DNA of 64,000 nucleotides from an uncultured Glaciecola sp. (lineage in GTDB: Bacteria > Pseudomonadota > Gammaproteobacteria > Enterobacterales > Alteromonadaceae): contig CANMCE010000005.1 of NCBI GenBank assembly GCA_947496235.1, forward strand, positions 1-64,000, in the 5' to 3' direction. Positions 1 to 9,707 of this stretch are shown here, in pieces; the stretch's first letter is position 1, and every line of letters starts with the position of its first letter. The notes below the pieces were generated by a model. That model was not told where the DNA came from and searched no databases. It worked only from the letters and a program-made list of their open reading frames with translations. The position numbers were made by a program, and so were the translations under genes.

Positions 1-71
1 TAAGTTCCAAGGAGGTCGTGGCCTGCGCCACGATGACGATTCTTCGTAGTTAATTTCATTAGGACAGCAAT

Positions 72-102
72 TTGTCTCAATATGCCTCTGGCGCTTTGGG
101 GC
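72..102 (-). repeat. 31-bp inverted repeat, copy beside vapC
   Basis: Read on the minus strand this segment matches 858-888 on the plus strand at about 26 of 31 positions, including 14 identical bases in a row (GCATATTGAGACAA). The two copies face each other around vapBC. The similarity stops on both sides, as for terminal repeats of a small mobile element or paired recombination sites. I could not match it to a known attC or IS end. Confidence 0.6.
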
Positions 103-109
103 ATAATGA

Positions 110-478
110 TTACTGATCAAACATGACGTCAAATGACTTGGCTAGTTTTCTTAACTTCTTGTCATTTGTCCAAAGTCGAGTACCCCTGTCCAATACAACG
201 GAAGCAAGCAAAGCAAAATCAATAAACCCGCAACCTTTGCCATAAAGCTTATGTTCTTCAATGAAAGCTAACACTTCATCATGACTTGCAGTTTTTATAG
301 GTTTCAGAAGAGATAAGTCGTACAATGTTTGCTTTCTTGGCTCTGGAGGCGTGCCGCAAGCAATTTCAGCAATTACAAACGGATGACATAAAACGTTGTC
401 AGATTGGAGCAAGCCAATCAGCGTGTTATTTCCCATTTTAAAATGATTTACCCAAACAGAGGTGTCGACCAAAACCAA
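110..478 (-). CDS. vapC: VapC-type PIN-domain ribonuclease toxin
   Basis: This 122-residue protein is a single PIN domain, the length usual for VapC toxins. VapC enzymes are Mg-dependent endoribonucleases that cut tRNA or rRNA when not neutralised by VapB. The acidic metal-binding residues appear in the expected order: Asp5 in the opening LVDTSVW strand, Glu38 in IAEIACG, Asp87 in GFIDFALL and Asp106 in LWTNDKKL, so the toxin looks catalytically intact. It lies 5 bases after vapB on the same strand, in the usual antitoxin-toxin order, and the pair will be co-transcribed from the vapB promoter. The RNA target cannot be read from sequence. Confidence 0.9.
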   Translation of the reverse strand: MVLVDTSVWVNHFKMGNNTLIGLLQSDNVLCHPFVIAEIACGTPPEPRKQTLYDLSLLKPIKTASHDEVLAFIEEHKLYGKGCGFIDFALLASVVLDRGTRLWTNDKKLRKLAKSFDVMFDQ

Positions 479-483
479 ATTAC

Positions 484-675
484 TTAGTCCTTTCTTCTGG
501 GAACGTCATCTATAGCTGGAGATTTTCCAGCGAGGCTTGCCAAACGTTTTGCTGCTTGCACCCTTACGAAGGTTTGCATAGCTTCCCTTATAATGCTTGC
601 CTTATCGCTTGTGGGATCACAAAACTGAGCTGCTTTTTCAAAAAGCTCATCATCAATGCTTACGGTAGTTCTCAT
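484..675 (-). CDS. vapB: VapB-type antitoxin
   Basis: This 63-residue protein starts MRTTVSIDDELFEKA, the beta strand and first helix of a ribbon-helix-helix DNA-binding domain of the VapB/DUF2191 kind. Its basic C-terminal tail would wrap the toxin. It precedes vapC by 5 bases and has a good Shine-Dalgarno (AGAGGA) 6 bases before its ATG. VapB proteins neutralise VapC and, as a complex, repress their own promoter. A direct repeat that could be the operator lies just upstream (689-725). Confidence 0.88.
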   Translation of the reverse strand: MRTTVSIDDELFEKAAQFCDPTSDKASIIREAMQTFVRVQAAKRLASLAGKSPAIDDVPRRKD

Positions 676-688
676 AACATCCTCTTAT

Positions 689-725
689 TATCATATCTGA
701 TGCATTAGGGTATCATGTTTGATGC
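689..725 (-). promoter_or_regulatory. Candidate vapBC operator and promoter
   Basis: Two 15-bp direct repeats, TATCATATCTGATGC (689-703) and TATCATGTTTGATGC (711-725), match at 13 of 15 positions and start 22 bases apart, about two helical turns. On the coding strand a TATGAT-like -10 element sits in the first copy, so a bound VapBC complex would cover the promoter. The assignment as operator is inferred from position and from known autoregulation of the family. Confidence 0.5.
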
Positions 726-857
726 AAAAGCGAGAGGTAAAATTTAAATTGCTAAAAGCTTTTGTCTGTAACAACTTTAATCAGGGGGGCAGCAGATCTG
801 CTAATCAATCACAACGGCCATTGAATCGAATAAACGATAACGGCGGCAACTGGCACC

Positions 858-888
858 GCCCCATAGCGTCAAGCGCATATTGAGACAA
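858..888 (+). repeat. 31-bp inverted repeat, copy upstream of vapBC
   Basis: Partner of the repeat at 72-102, in opposite orientation and about 26/31 identical. Together they bracket a segment of about 815 bp whose only genes are vapC and vapB. No transposase gene lies between them. Confidence 0.6.
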
Positions 889-966
889 GATACGGACGGT
901 CTGGCTTGCATTTTCATTTGTACCTAAGTGACACTACCGTTCCTTCACCTGCTGACGCGTTATGCA

Positions 967-1311
967 TCAATATACCGAAGGGTCTTCGCCGTCCCACAAA
1001 TTTAAATCTGTCAATATCTCAAAGGTTGCATAAGTAAAGTCATTCACACTCAGTGACACCGAATTACACATTCCAACAACAGACGTTTGGGTGTCTGGTC
1101 TTCGGATGTAACTGGTGTCTGTGCCGACCCAACCTCCGTTGTGGAAAAAATAACGACCATCGGTATTTTGCCCATTGGCGTAGTACCATTTTCCTTCGTC
1201 ACTCTCTGGCACATTCACATTTGGCTTGTTCATTAGCGCCATTAGCGCCTCAGGATCTTTGCCCAACTTAGGAGCATAGAAGTGATTATCCCTTTGTGAG
1301 CTGGCATCCAA
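967..1311 (-). pseudogene. C-terminal stump of a serine beta-lactamase-like hydrolase
   Basis: The 114 readable residues resemble the C-terminal part of class C beta-lactamase/serine hydrolases (Pfam Beta-lactamase). FFHNGGWVGTDTSY corresponds to the third active-site box (HxG/KTG) and is followed by the usual strand SVVGMCNSVS. The SxxK nucleophile and YxN boxes, which need about 250 more residues, are absent. The reading frame starts inside the end of the neighbouring S1-like gene in a different frame (26-bp overlap), so the 5' part appears deleted or replaced. It is therefore called a remnant, not a working enzyme. Confidence 0.65.
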
Positions 1312-2545
1312 AGATTAAGTTTGTGACGCCTTGCATCTGGGTGCCCTTTGAATCCTTTTGAATACCAAGATCCAAGCTTTTATAGGATTTTTGATTACCA
1401 TTTTTTAATTCAACCATTGTAGGTTCACCTCCAAAAGCAGCTCCACCCTTTGGATCAAGAATTACGTAGCGTAGCTCACGCTCTTCAGCTCCGGTGAAAA
1501 AAAACTCATATGAACCCATCCACAATTGTTTTCGTTCAGTTGGTTGCATTAACTTGTCATCCGGCAATTGTTCTAAAAGTATTACGTGATAGAAGTAAGC
1601 GTGGCAGGTATTGATAAATCGAGTAAAGTAAACTCTTCCTAAAACGCTTATATCAAATTGCCCGTCTAGTTCAGAGTTAGAGGCTAATTCACCCTCCTGC
1701 TGGAAGATATCAATAAGCCTTTTGAAATCTGGAGAAAAAAAGCTAACTACGGGAGAGCGGCTACCGTCGTCTTCGTTGAATACCGACGATCTACCTATCA
1801 TCCCTACAAGCCGGGGTGAACCAAAAGTATTGGAGGTGACAAAACTGCCTTCCCGATTTTCCTCAGGGAATTGACAGTTTGCTTTTCCATAAAACTTATT
1901 GTTACCGACAACATCTACTTTGCATGCACTTTGCAGTTGCAATTGGTGATCATCAAAATTATCTTCGTCGGAATAATTACGGACAGTATAAAAATCCATA
2001 AATTTATTCAAGTTCTCAGTGGCAATACCTTTATCCATATTAAGTACAGGTACAAGTGGCAAGTCTTTGTCTTTTAAAGCCAATTTGTGACCTTGATGAA
2101 AATATAAAAATATAAATGGGTCTTTTAGAGACTGCGCATCATGCAATGGCTCTCCTTTTTTAACCGACTCTACGTAGGGCTTTAGATGTTTAGGAACTAA
2201 AACAGCGTTAGCAGCAGCGCTGTAAGCTGTTGCGGTCTTGTTAAAACCTAATTTAGTTTTGAATCCACCTGTATCAGAGCTTACCAAAAACAATTTGTTT
2301 GTTTGCTGTTTATCAGATTTCAAAAACAAACATTCTACAGGCGCTAACACCACGTTGGGACTAATCCATATACCTGTACATCGGGTTCGGTGGCTCTTAG
2401 TTAATCCTGCTTTAGTATTGAATGCTTCAATAAACACGGCGTTTTTTGTGAAAACATTTTTATTGGAGTAAACGGGTTCCGCTGCGAATAACCCATTGAC
2501 TAAAGACCCAAAAACAATCAAAACGACGAACAACTTATACATCAA
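1286..2545 (-). CDS. Secreted trypsin-fold-like protein, probably inactive
   Basis: This 419-residue protein begins with a signal peptide (MMYKLFVVLIVFGSLVNGLFA) and has a good Shine-Dalgarno, AGGGAG, before the ATG. Residues 55-73 (CTGIWISPNVVLAPVECLF) align by eye with the S1 protease block C-TG-LISP--VLTAAHCL, but the catalytic His is Glu here. A later segment, GSFVTSNTFGSPRLVGMIG, resembles the strand after the nucleophile (GDSGGP...LVGI), yet the GDSGGP box itself is not intact. The C-terminal 130 residues have no assignment. I infer an S1-fold pseudo-protease. Its role is unknown and the fold call rests on these two short motifs. Confidence 0.6.
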   Translation of the reverse strand: MMYKLFVVLIVFGSLVNGLFAAEPVYSNKNVFTKNAVFIEAFNTKAGLTKSHRTRCTGIWISPNVVLAPVECLFLKSDKQQTNKLFLVSSDTGGFKTKLGFNKTATAYSAAANAVLVPKHLKPYVESVKKGEPLHDAQSLKDPFIFLYFHQGHKLALKDKDLPLVPVLNMDKGIATENLNKFMDFYTVRNYSDEDNFDDHQLQLQSACKVDVVGNNKFYGKANCQFPEENREGSFVTSNTFGSPRLVGMIGRSSVFNEDDGSRSPVVSFFSPDFKRLIDIFQQEGELASNSELDGQFDISVLGRVYFTRFINTCHAYFYHVILLEQLPDDKLMQPTERKQLWMGSYEFFFTGAEERELRYVILDPKGGAAFGGEPTMVELKNGNQKSYKSLDLGIQKDSKGTQMQGVTNLIFGCQLTKG

Positions 2546-2730
2546 TTACTCCCTACCTCGCTTACTCACATAAATGATACCACCAAAAATGCATAAAATT
2601 AATTGACGGGAAGCAGTTTGAAAAGACGGCTTTGGTGTTAAATGACCAAAATAGTACTGAGATTATTCACAAAACACCTGTAATATATTTATGCCATCAT
2701 TTAAATTTTGTTTATAGGTTAATCCACATC

Positions 2731-3909
2731 ATGAGAGTCGTCTTTTTATCCCTTCTCTTTCTTTTGTTTCAACAGATTGCCTTTGCCACTGAAGTGCGAG
2801 TTGCGGCTTTTAATGTCAGTATGGAGGCTACTAATTATCAGTCGCAAGAAACTGAGCAATCAATAGAGCCTAGCCAGCAACTTTTACAGCATCTAAAAAC
2901 GGGTGAGCATCAACAAATTAAGAATATTGCAGAGATCATTCAGCGGGTGCGTCCGGATATAATATTACTGAATGAGTTTGATTATTATGCCGATGTTTCT
3001 CCTTCGGCATTGTCATTATTTGTCACCCATTACTTGCAAGTTAGTCAATCAGGGCAGGCCCCTATTGATTATCAGTATCAATACATTGCGCCGGTCAACA
3101 CAGGTGAGCCGACGCCCTTTGATTTAGATAATGATGGCAAGGCAAGTGGTAATGGGGCTGATGCTTATGGTTACGGACTTTATCCTGGGCACTATGGCAT
3201 GGCGTTGTTATCTCGTTACCCAATAAAGATGGAGGATATCCGCACTTTTCAATATTTTCGTTGGGTAGATATGCCAGGCGCATTAAAACCAGTGGATCCG
3301 TCGTCAGAACAGCCTTGGTATAATGACGAGGAATGGCAAGCAATGCGCTTAAGTTCAAAATCTCATTGGGATATTCCCATCGAGATTGATGGAAAAACTG
3401 TGCACGTGTTGGCCATGCATCCTACTCCTCCAGGTTTCGATGGACCAGAAGATCGCAACGGCAAACGCAACCATGATGAAATTCGCTTAATGGCAGATTA
3501 TCTAACCGCAGATTCTTCTTCCTATATCTATGATGACAAAAAGGCTTTCGGCGGAATAAAAGGGCAACGATTTGTGCTGGTGGGTGATTTTAATGCAGCG
3601 GATATAGGCGATAAACATCGCCCCGGCGTTATCGAACAACTCACCGAGCATCCTTTGGTTGATGCTTCGCTTGTACCCACAAGCAAAGGTGGCGCAAATG
3701 CCAGTGAAGAAGAATTCAGCAATAGATACACTGCTTATTGGGGCGCGCGTGCCGATTACGTTTTGCCGTCTGCATTTGGATTCAAGGCGAAAGATGCTGG
3801 TGTATTTTGGCCAGAACAAAAATCTTCCTTATATCGACTAGTAAAAGATAGGAAAAGTAGCTCTGACCACAGATTAGTATGGATGGATTTAATCTTGAAA
3901 GATGATTAA
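2731..3909 (+). CDS. Secreted endonuclease/exonuclease/phosphatase-family enzyme
   Basis: The protein (392 residues from the chosen ATG) has a signal peptide, MRVVFLSLLFLLFQQIAFA, and then the EEP fold: VRVAAFNVS opens the fold, ILLNEFD gives the metal-binding Glu, MHPTPPGFDGPEDRNGKRN contains the first catalytic His, FVLVGDFNAAD is the Asp/Asn pair and SSDHRLVWMDL the final Asp-His. All of the family's key residues are therefore present. Such proteins hydrolyse phosphodiester or phosphomonoester bonds in the periplasm or outside the cell. An in-frame TTG at 2632 would add 33 residues before the signal peptide, so ATG 2731 is preferred. The gene converges with the PhoX-like gene, only 2 bases apart. 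Confidence 0.85.
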   Translation: MRVVFLSLLFLLFQQIAFATEVRVAAFNVSMEATNYQSQETEQSIEPSQQLLQHLKTGEHQQIKNIAEIIQRVRPDIILLNEFDYYADVSPSALSLFVTHYLQVSQSGQAPIDYQYQYIAPVNTGEPTPFDLDNDGKASGNGADAYGYGLYPGHYGMALLSRYPIKMEDIRTFQYFRWVDMPGALKPVDPSSEQPWYNDEEWQAMRLSSKSHWDIPIEIDGKTVHVLAMHPTPPGFDGPEDRNGKRNHDEIRLMADYLTADSSSYIYDDKKAFGGIKGQRFVLVGDFNAADIGDKHRPGVIEQLTEHPLVDASLVPTSKGGANASEEEFSNRYTAYWGARADYVLPSAFGFKAKDAGVFWPEQKSSLYRLVKDRKSSSDHRLVWMDLILKDD

Positions 3910-3911
3910 AC

Positions 3912-5306
3912 CTAACTTAGCTCATCAAATATATGCCACGGACCAGTAATTGCCACTGTCCTGGTGGGCGAATATAAATTCACAAACATAACGGAGCCAT
4001 CAGGTGAAAAACATGCGCCTGCTGGTTCTGTTTGCCATCTTACCCTAGCAAAGTCAAACAGTTGACCCGAAGGCGTGACGAGTTTTAGGTTATTGTGAAC
4101 TTCATCCAGATATTGATCTTCGCACACAATCAAATGCCCCGAAGGTGTAATGACCAAGTTGTCACCAAAGTTCAGGGATGAAGGCGAATCGCTCTCTACA
4201 AATAGTTGTAAGACTCCAGGATTGTCTTGTTCCTTGTCTGTACCTTCATCGGTTGATGGAAGATAGCGCATTATTTGACCGAGTTTTTTATTGCCGCCAC
4301 TAGTGCAACAAAAATAGAGTTCTGACTTATCAGGATCATCTGAAAAGTAAATACCTTCTCCGCGAGCAAACAGCGCAGCCCCTTGCTCGTGACCTCTTAA
4401 CCTAAGGTCATCTTCGGGACTTTTTACATTGTCTAAAGTAATCCATTCACAGGTATAATCTGTGTCGGGTTGCATTTGGACTTGTTCCCAGTTGCGGGTA
4501 TCAAACTTGGCCTTTCCTTTTATTGCTAGTGCTTGTAGAGTTCCGCCTGCATGCAAATTGGTCTTTTCGTTTGGAATAAATCGATAAAGCAAACTATCCC
4601 AGCGGTCTTCGGTTAAGTAAACAATGCCTGTTTTGGGATCTATACAAGCAGCTTCATGATTGAATCTCCCCATGTCTACTATAGGCTTGGGTTCTACAAG
4701 TCCATTGGCTTGCGATGGTACTTCAAACACATACCCGTGTTCTTTGTTGATTAAATCAGAAGGTGTTGCAACCGACTCTTCACATGTGAGCCAAGCGTTC
4801 CAAGGTGTTTTTCCACCAGCACAGTTTCGAATGGTGCCAAGGAGTGACATGTATTCTTTTTCTACTTTCTGGGTTTTTAGATTATAAACAATATTCGATG
4901 TGCCACCGGGCAAAGGGCTCGCATCCGAATAATGATCATAGGCTTGAAGATTTGTTACGTCGATTTTTGCGCTTTCTACTTTAATTCCTTTATCGTGTTT
5001 TAATTCATGATTTCTAACCAATATTACCCGATCATCATCCAGCTTAAAGCAGCCCATTCCATCTGCACTATCAGGCACTGTAAAGCCATCGCTCATAGAA
5101 TTACCCAACTGCGAAATGATTTGATAACTAAATCCTTCGGGTAAATCTAACATACCCTTTGGGTCGGGTATCAGATATTCAGCAGTGAATAACTTTGCAA
5201 CCTTGGTATTAAGCACTTTCTTTTCAGCGCTTGTAAGATGGGTAGCAAGACCTGATAGCGCAATGGCTAACATGCCTTTATTAAAATTTCTTCGGGTGAT
5301 TGTCAT
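3912..5306 (-). CDS. PhoX-like (DUF839) Tat-exported phosphatase
   Basis: The protein has the DUF839/PhoX signature: GMLDLPEGFSYQII near the start, ILVRNHEL, RNCAGGKTPWNAWLTCEES, and GRFNHEAACIDPKTG followed by VYLTEDRWDS, then FSPDGSVMFVNL near the end. PhoX enzymes are secreted Ca/Fe-dependent phosphomonoesterases that release phosphate from organic esters. The start at 5306 places a twin-arginine signal (MTITRRNFNKGMLAIAL) at the N terminus. A GTG 24 codons upstream is open but adds nothing typical of an export signal. With the convergent EEP enzyme it may serve extracellular phosphate scavenging, which is inference. No Pho box was identified. Confidence 0.82.
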   Translation of the reverse strand: MTITRRNFNKGMLAIALSGLATHLTSAEKKVLNTKVAKLFTAEYLIPDPKGMLDLPEGFSYQIISQLGNSMSDGFTVPDSADGMGCFKLDDDRVILVRNHELKHDKGIKVESAKIDVTNLQAYDHYSDASPLPGGTSNIVYNLKTQKVEKEYMSLLGTIRNCAGGKTPWNAWLTCEESVATPSDLINKEHGYVFEVPSQANGLVEPKPIVDMGRFNHEAACIDPKTGIVYLTEDRWDSLLYRFIPNEKTNLHAGGTLQALAIKGKAKFDTRNWEQVQMQPDTDYTCEWITLDNVKSPEDDLRLRGHEQGAALFARGEGIYFSDDPDKSELYFCCTSGGNKKLGQIMRYLPSTDEGTDKEQDNPGVLQLFVESDSPSSLNFGDNLVITPSGHLIVCEDQYLDEVHNNLKLVTPSGQLFDFARVRWQTEPAGACFSPDGSVMFVNLYSPTRTVAITGPWHIFDELS

Positions 5307-5464
5307 AGGTTTATCGCTAAATGTTGCGTTATAAAAATTTTTCGCCATTAATGACGTTATAAAGCAATAAAGCGACACAATGCAAGGAGGGTAATAAAAA
5401 CTTAATATTATTACCCAAGTGAATTGATTGAATGAACGTGGACTTTACTCTATGCGACCAAAGC

Positions 5465-6695
<1,231 letters not shown>

Positions 6696-7415
6696 ATGAA
6701 TAATCTATATTATATTGAAGAGTCTGCGTACGATGAATCTACCGACGTTAGCGAACCGCTGGTGGGCGAAAAAAGTAACCTTCAAGATGAAGTGAAAGAA
6801 AATTTTAGAGATAACGTATTTTCAGTGCTTCGCAATACATTTCCCAGCCGCGAGCGTGAATCTTTAGTTGAAAAGCAACAGGATCAAAATGCCCATGATA
6901 TTGTTGCTAAAAATCTACAAGCGTATTTTTCAGAACTTTCTAATACTGAGCAATTCTCAAATAAAACAATCACATTATTTGAAAGCTTGGCCAATATAGA
7001 AAACTCTACTGACTACCGTGAATCATTAGAAAAAATAATGACAACACATGACCTCATTAGCAAAAGGCTCGATAACGCTGTTGAAGTAGATTTTAAAGCT
7101 TACTTGCCGAAAAAGGCGCCTATTTTATATAAAGACTGGAAGAAAAAGAACAAGGGTAAAACCGCGCTTGATTGCTTGCACGAGCTTTATGGTGATTACT
7201 TACAACTAGGAGTTTTGTTTCAAGATGATTTAGGGGGCAAAGAAGGACTAGATCCTAGTTTAAATGCCGCACTGAAAACCTATTGTGCAAAGCATCAGCT
7301 CGTCCTTTCGGACATACTTCCTCCGAAAAGTGCTCGAATTGAAAAACTTATAAACAAATTGGATATGAATAAAGCAATATTTATCAATAACTTATATAAT
7401 AAATCCAGAAAATAA
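6696..7415 (+). CDS. Unknown soluble 239-residue protein, first gene of the DUF4407 cluster
   Basis: I do not recognise this protein. It is hydrophilic, acidic at the N terminus (ESAYDESTDVSEP) and mostly helical in appearance, with a lysine-rich patch (KDWKKKNKGKT) around residue 150 and no signal peptide or membrane segment. It lies 184 bases before the OB-fold gene on the same strand and follows a TATAAT box at 6661, so it probably opens the cluster. The spacer to the next gene has a 7-bp palindrome (ATTTGTT/AACAAAT, 7502-7520) that could be an operator. Function cannot be assigned. Confidence 0.7.
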   Translation: MNNLYYIEESAYDESTDVSEPLVGEKSNLQDEVKENFRDNVFSVLRNTFPSRERESLVEKQQDQNAHDIVAKNLQAYFSELSNTEQFSNKTITLFESLANIENSTDYRESLEKIMTTHDLISKRLDNAVEVDFKAYLPKKAPILYKDWKKKNKGKTALDCLHELYGDYLQLGVLFQDDLGGKEGLDPSLNAALKTYCAKHQLVLSDILPPKSARIEKLINKLDMNKAIFINNLYNKSRK

Positions 7416-7599
7416 CAAATTTAACCTTAAATTAGTTATTTACAAGTATTCAATTTTCCCCTACCGTAAAAGCGTAGCTAGAAATTAGCTGCGAGGTTTG
7501 TATTTGTTGCTGTAACAAATTTGACCCGTCTTAACGCAAAGGCTTCTCGAAGCTCACATAACTAACCAGAAACACACTGTTGTTTTAGGGAGATGTTAG

Positions 7600-7983
7600 A
7601 TGTTGAAACTTACTTCCATTTTTATGGGTTTATTGGTCTTGATCGTGGGGTTGTTCTTTTATCTCGAAGACTCACCGTCAGAATTGCTACTCACCTTTTC
7701 AGCTGAAACTATTGCTGATATTCAAACCAAATCCAGTGAATTTCACAACCAAAGCGTTACTGTGCAAGGCGTCGTAGGAAAGCGCCTCGGTTTTCTTGGA
7801 AGTGGGATGTACTACTTAGATGATGGAACCGACAGTATTTTGATAATGACATCAAAAGCATTACCGGCTACCGGCAGCAAAGTCATCGTACAGGGCGTTG
7901 TAAACCAGACATTCTCGTTTGGGGACAATCAAGTGGTTGTCATTGTAGAAGCCACAAATTCAGATGATGTAGGGGAAATCTAA
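7600..7983 (+). CDS. Membrane-anchored OB-fold protein
   Basis: This 127-residue protein has one N-terminal membrane helix (LTSIFMGLLVLIVGLFFYL) and then a small beta-barrel pattern typical of nucleic-acid or ligand-binding OB folds (tRNA_anti-like): VTVQGVVGKR, MYYLDDGTDSILIMT, LPATGSKVIVQGVV. The 'Y-LDDGT--I' stretch is the most diagnostic. Its stop overlaps the ATG of the DUF4407 gene (TAATG), so the two proteins are translationally coupled and probably work together at the inner membrane. The ligand is unknown. Confidence 0.72.
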   Translation: MLKLTSIFMGLLVLIVGLFFYLEDSPSELLLTFSAETIADIQTKSSEFHNQSVTVQGVVGKRLGFLGSGMYYLDDGTDSILIMTSKALPATGSKVIVQGVVNQTFSFGDNQVVVIVEATNSDDVGEI

Positions 7984-9647
7984 TGAGACTAATCAATAAG
8001 TTTTTGTACAAAGTCGCAGGCATTGATCGCGATACTATCGAAAAATGCCCGACCACAGATAAAATCTATGCCCGCCATTTGGGTGTAGCCTTATGCTTTA
8101 CCTTCATTTTGGTGTTTCTCATCAGTTTTTACTCTTTTTCTTATGTGGGAAAAGGTGCAATGGAATTTGATGTTGCGACCAACAGCATTGTTAACTCAAA
8201 TCTATCCAATACTTGGGTGATGTTGGGGGCTTTCTTTATCGCATTTGTGGTTTCAACCGTAATTATTCTGTTCGACAGAACCTTGTTTATGTCGGATTGG
8301 TTCACAAAAAAGCCTTACGGTATCAACACCGGATTCTTCGCTTCTCTGTTCAATAAAATCACCATCTTGTTTCGTATTAGTATCCGCATTGCGATTTCCC
8401 TAACTGTGGCATATGCCCTCTCGATTTTTCTTGAGCTTAAGGTGTATGAGTCTGAAATTGTGAGAAAAATGTCAGATGAGCATTTAACCGAAAACCAAGC
8501 CGCTTACGACTATTTAGCCGGTTATCACAGCGACTTGTTTAATAACTTGGATCAGAAGAAAGAACGGCTACAGCTTTTACAGGACGAATATACCCGCTTA
8601 ATAAAATCTAAGTCGGGTAACACCTTACCCACTCAACGTATTGAAGATATCAACACAGAAATTAGCCGGTTGACGTCTGAATCAAAAGCAGAATTGGAAC
8701 AAACTCATGCCAATTATGCGGCTATGTTGGCACCTTTGTACGACGAACAAAAGTCTCTGAAAGCGCGGATGATCGAAGTGAATCAAAATATTCTGGCGGC
8801 GAAAAAGCGCAAAGCATCTGAGGCAACAGGTAAAAACCCTGAGGGCTTTAATAATGTGAGTGGTGTAAAGGGCACCGGTGATGGCTACACCTACTGGGAT
8901 CAAGACATTAAAAGTAATAAAGCGTTTTTAAATGAACTTGGACTGATATTGAACCCCATTGAAAGCAGAATTGAAGAGCTGGAAATAGAGAAAAAAACCA
9001 TCATCGATGCGGTGCTACACAATACTGCGATGGCTGTAGATTCTCTAGTCGCTCAGAAAAACCAAATCTACCAGGCCTTTCAGAACAAAGACGAAGCTGA
9101 TGATGAACAATATAAGCGTGTGCTTACGTCTTATGACGAGAACCTTAAGGCATTACAAACTGAAATCAACGCCGAGGAAGTTTTGTTAGATGCCAAATAT
9201 CAAAAGGAGAAGAATCGCATATTTTCCGAGCCGACTTTCAAACCATTAATTGATGGCCCTCTAAGTCGATTGACAGCTTTGAATCAACTAAAAAATCCTG
9301 AGAATGGTGTAGTAACCACAGAAAGCAAGACCATCGACAGGTTCTCTTTGCTTTTAAAGTCCATCGTGGTGTTTTTAGAGATTGCGCCTGTCATTTCTAA
9401 ACTTATTTTCTCCCCACCCACCGCGTATTCATACAAAACCCAAGGTTTGGTTATACGGGATGTTATGGAAGAAAAGTGGCAGCGGGAGCATTCTGTGAAT
9501 GTAGCGGATAAAGAGTCTGAACGAGATGTAAAGAAACGCATTATCGAAATTGAGTCAGAAATTGCCATGCTCAAATATAGGCAAAAGTTTAACAATGCCT
9601 TTGAGCAAGTTTCAGATGAAGAAATTGCTAAAGCCGTGAATCAATAG
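7983..9647 (+). CDS. DUF4407 membrane protein with long coiled coil
   Basis: This 554-residue protein begins with a short cytosolic stretch (YKVAGIDRDTIEKCPTTDK) and membrane helices near residues 33-54, 76-98 and 130-152, with VIILFDRTLFMSDWF between, as in DUF4407 proteins. Residues about 160-420 are charged and heptad-like, suggesting a long coiled coil, and a last hydrophobic segment (RFSLLLKSIVVFLEIAPVISKLIF) precedes a charged tail. DUF4407 proteins are found in diverse bacteria without a defined function. The 1-base overlap with the OB-fold gene and the following coiled-coil gene suggest an envelope-spanning or scaffold complex, which is inference. Confidence 0.78.
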   Translation: MRLINKFLYKVAGIDRDTIEKCPTTDKIYARHLGVALCFTFILVFLISFYSFSYVGKGAMEFDVATNSIVNSNLSNTWVMLGAFFIAFVVSTVIILFDRTLFMSDWFTKKPYGINTGFFASLFNKITILFRISIRIAISLTVAYALSIFLELKVYESEIVRKMSDEHLTENQAAYDYLAGYHSDLFNNLDQKKERLQLLQDEYTRLIKSKSGNTLPTQRIEDINTEISRLTSESKAELEQTHANYAAMLAPLYDEQKSLKARMIEVNQNILAAKKRKASEATGKNPEGFNNVSGVKGTGDGYTYWDQDIKSNKAFLNELGLILNPIESRIEELEIEKKTIIDAVLHNTAMAVDSLVAQKNQIYQAFQNKDEADDEQYKRVLTSYDENLKALQTEINAEEVLLDAKYQKEKNRIFSEPTFKPLIDGPLSRLTALNQLKNPENGVVTTESKTIDRFSLLLKSIVVFLEIAPVISKLIFSPPTAYSYKTQGLVIRDVMEEKWQREHSVNVADKESERDVKKRIIEIESEIAMLKYRQKFNNAFEQVSDEEIAKAVNQ

Positions 9648-9707
9648 TAAGCGCTATTTATAAACTAAGTTTTTTAATGCAATACAACGTGAAAAGAGGA
9701 AATCGAT

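Noticed and set aside
16-33. Hairpin TCGTGGC/GCCACGA near the window start, possible terminator or attachment site
   Set aside because: No T-run follows, the stem is only 7 bp and the upstream gene is outside the window, so no role can be supported.
780-965. Possible integron attC site near vapBC (ACGCGTTATGC-like stretch)
   Set aside because: The core sites do not fit RYYYAAC/GTTRRRY pairing and no integrase or cassette array is visible.
7480-7520. Short hairpins and palindrome before the OB-fold gene as riboswitch
   Set aside because: Only one imperfect stem and a 7-bp palindrome; no known aptamer pattern.
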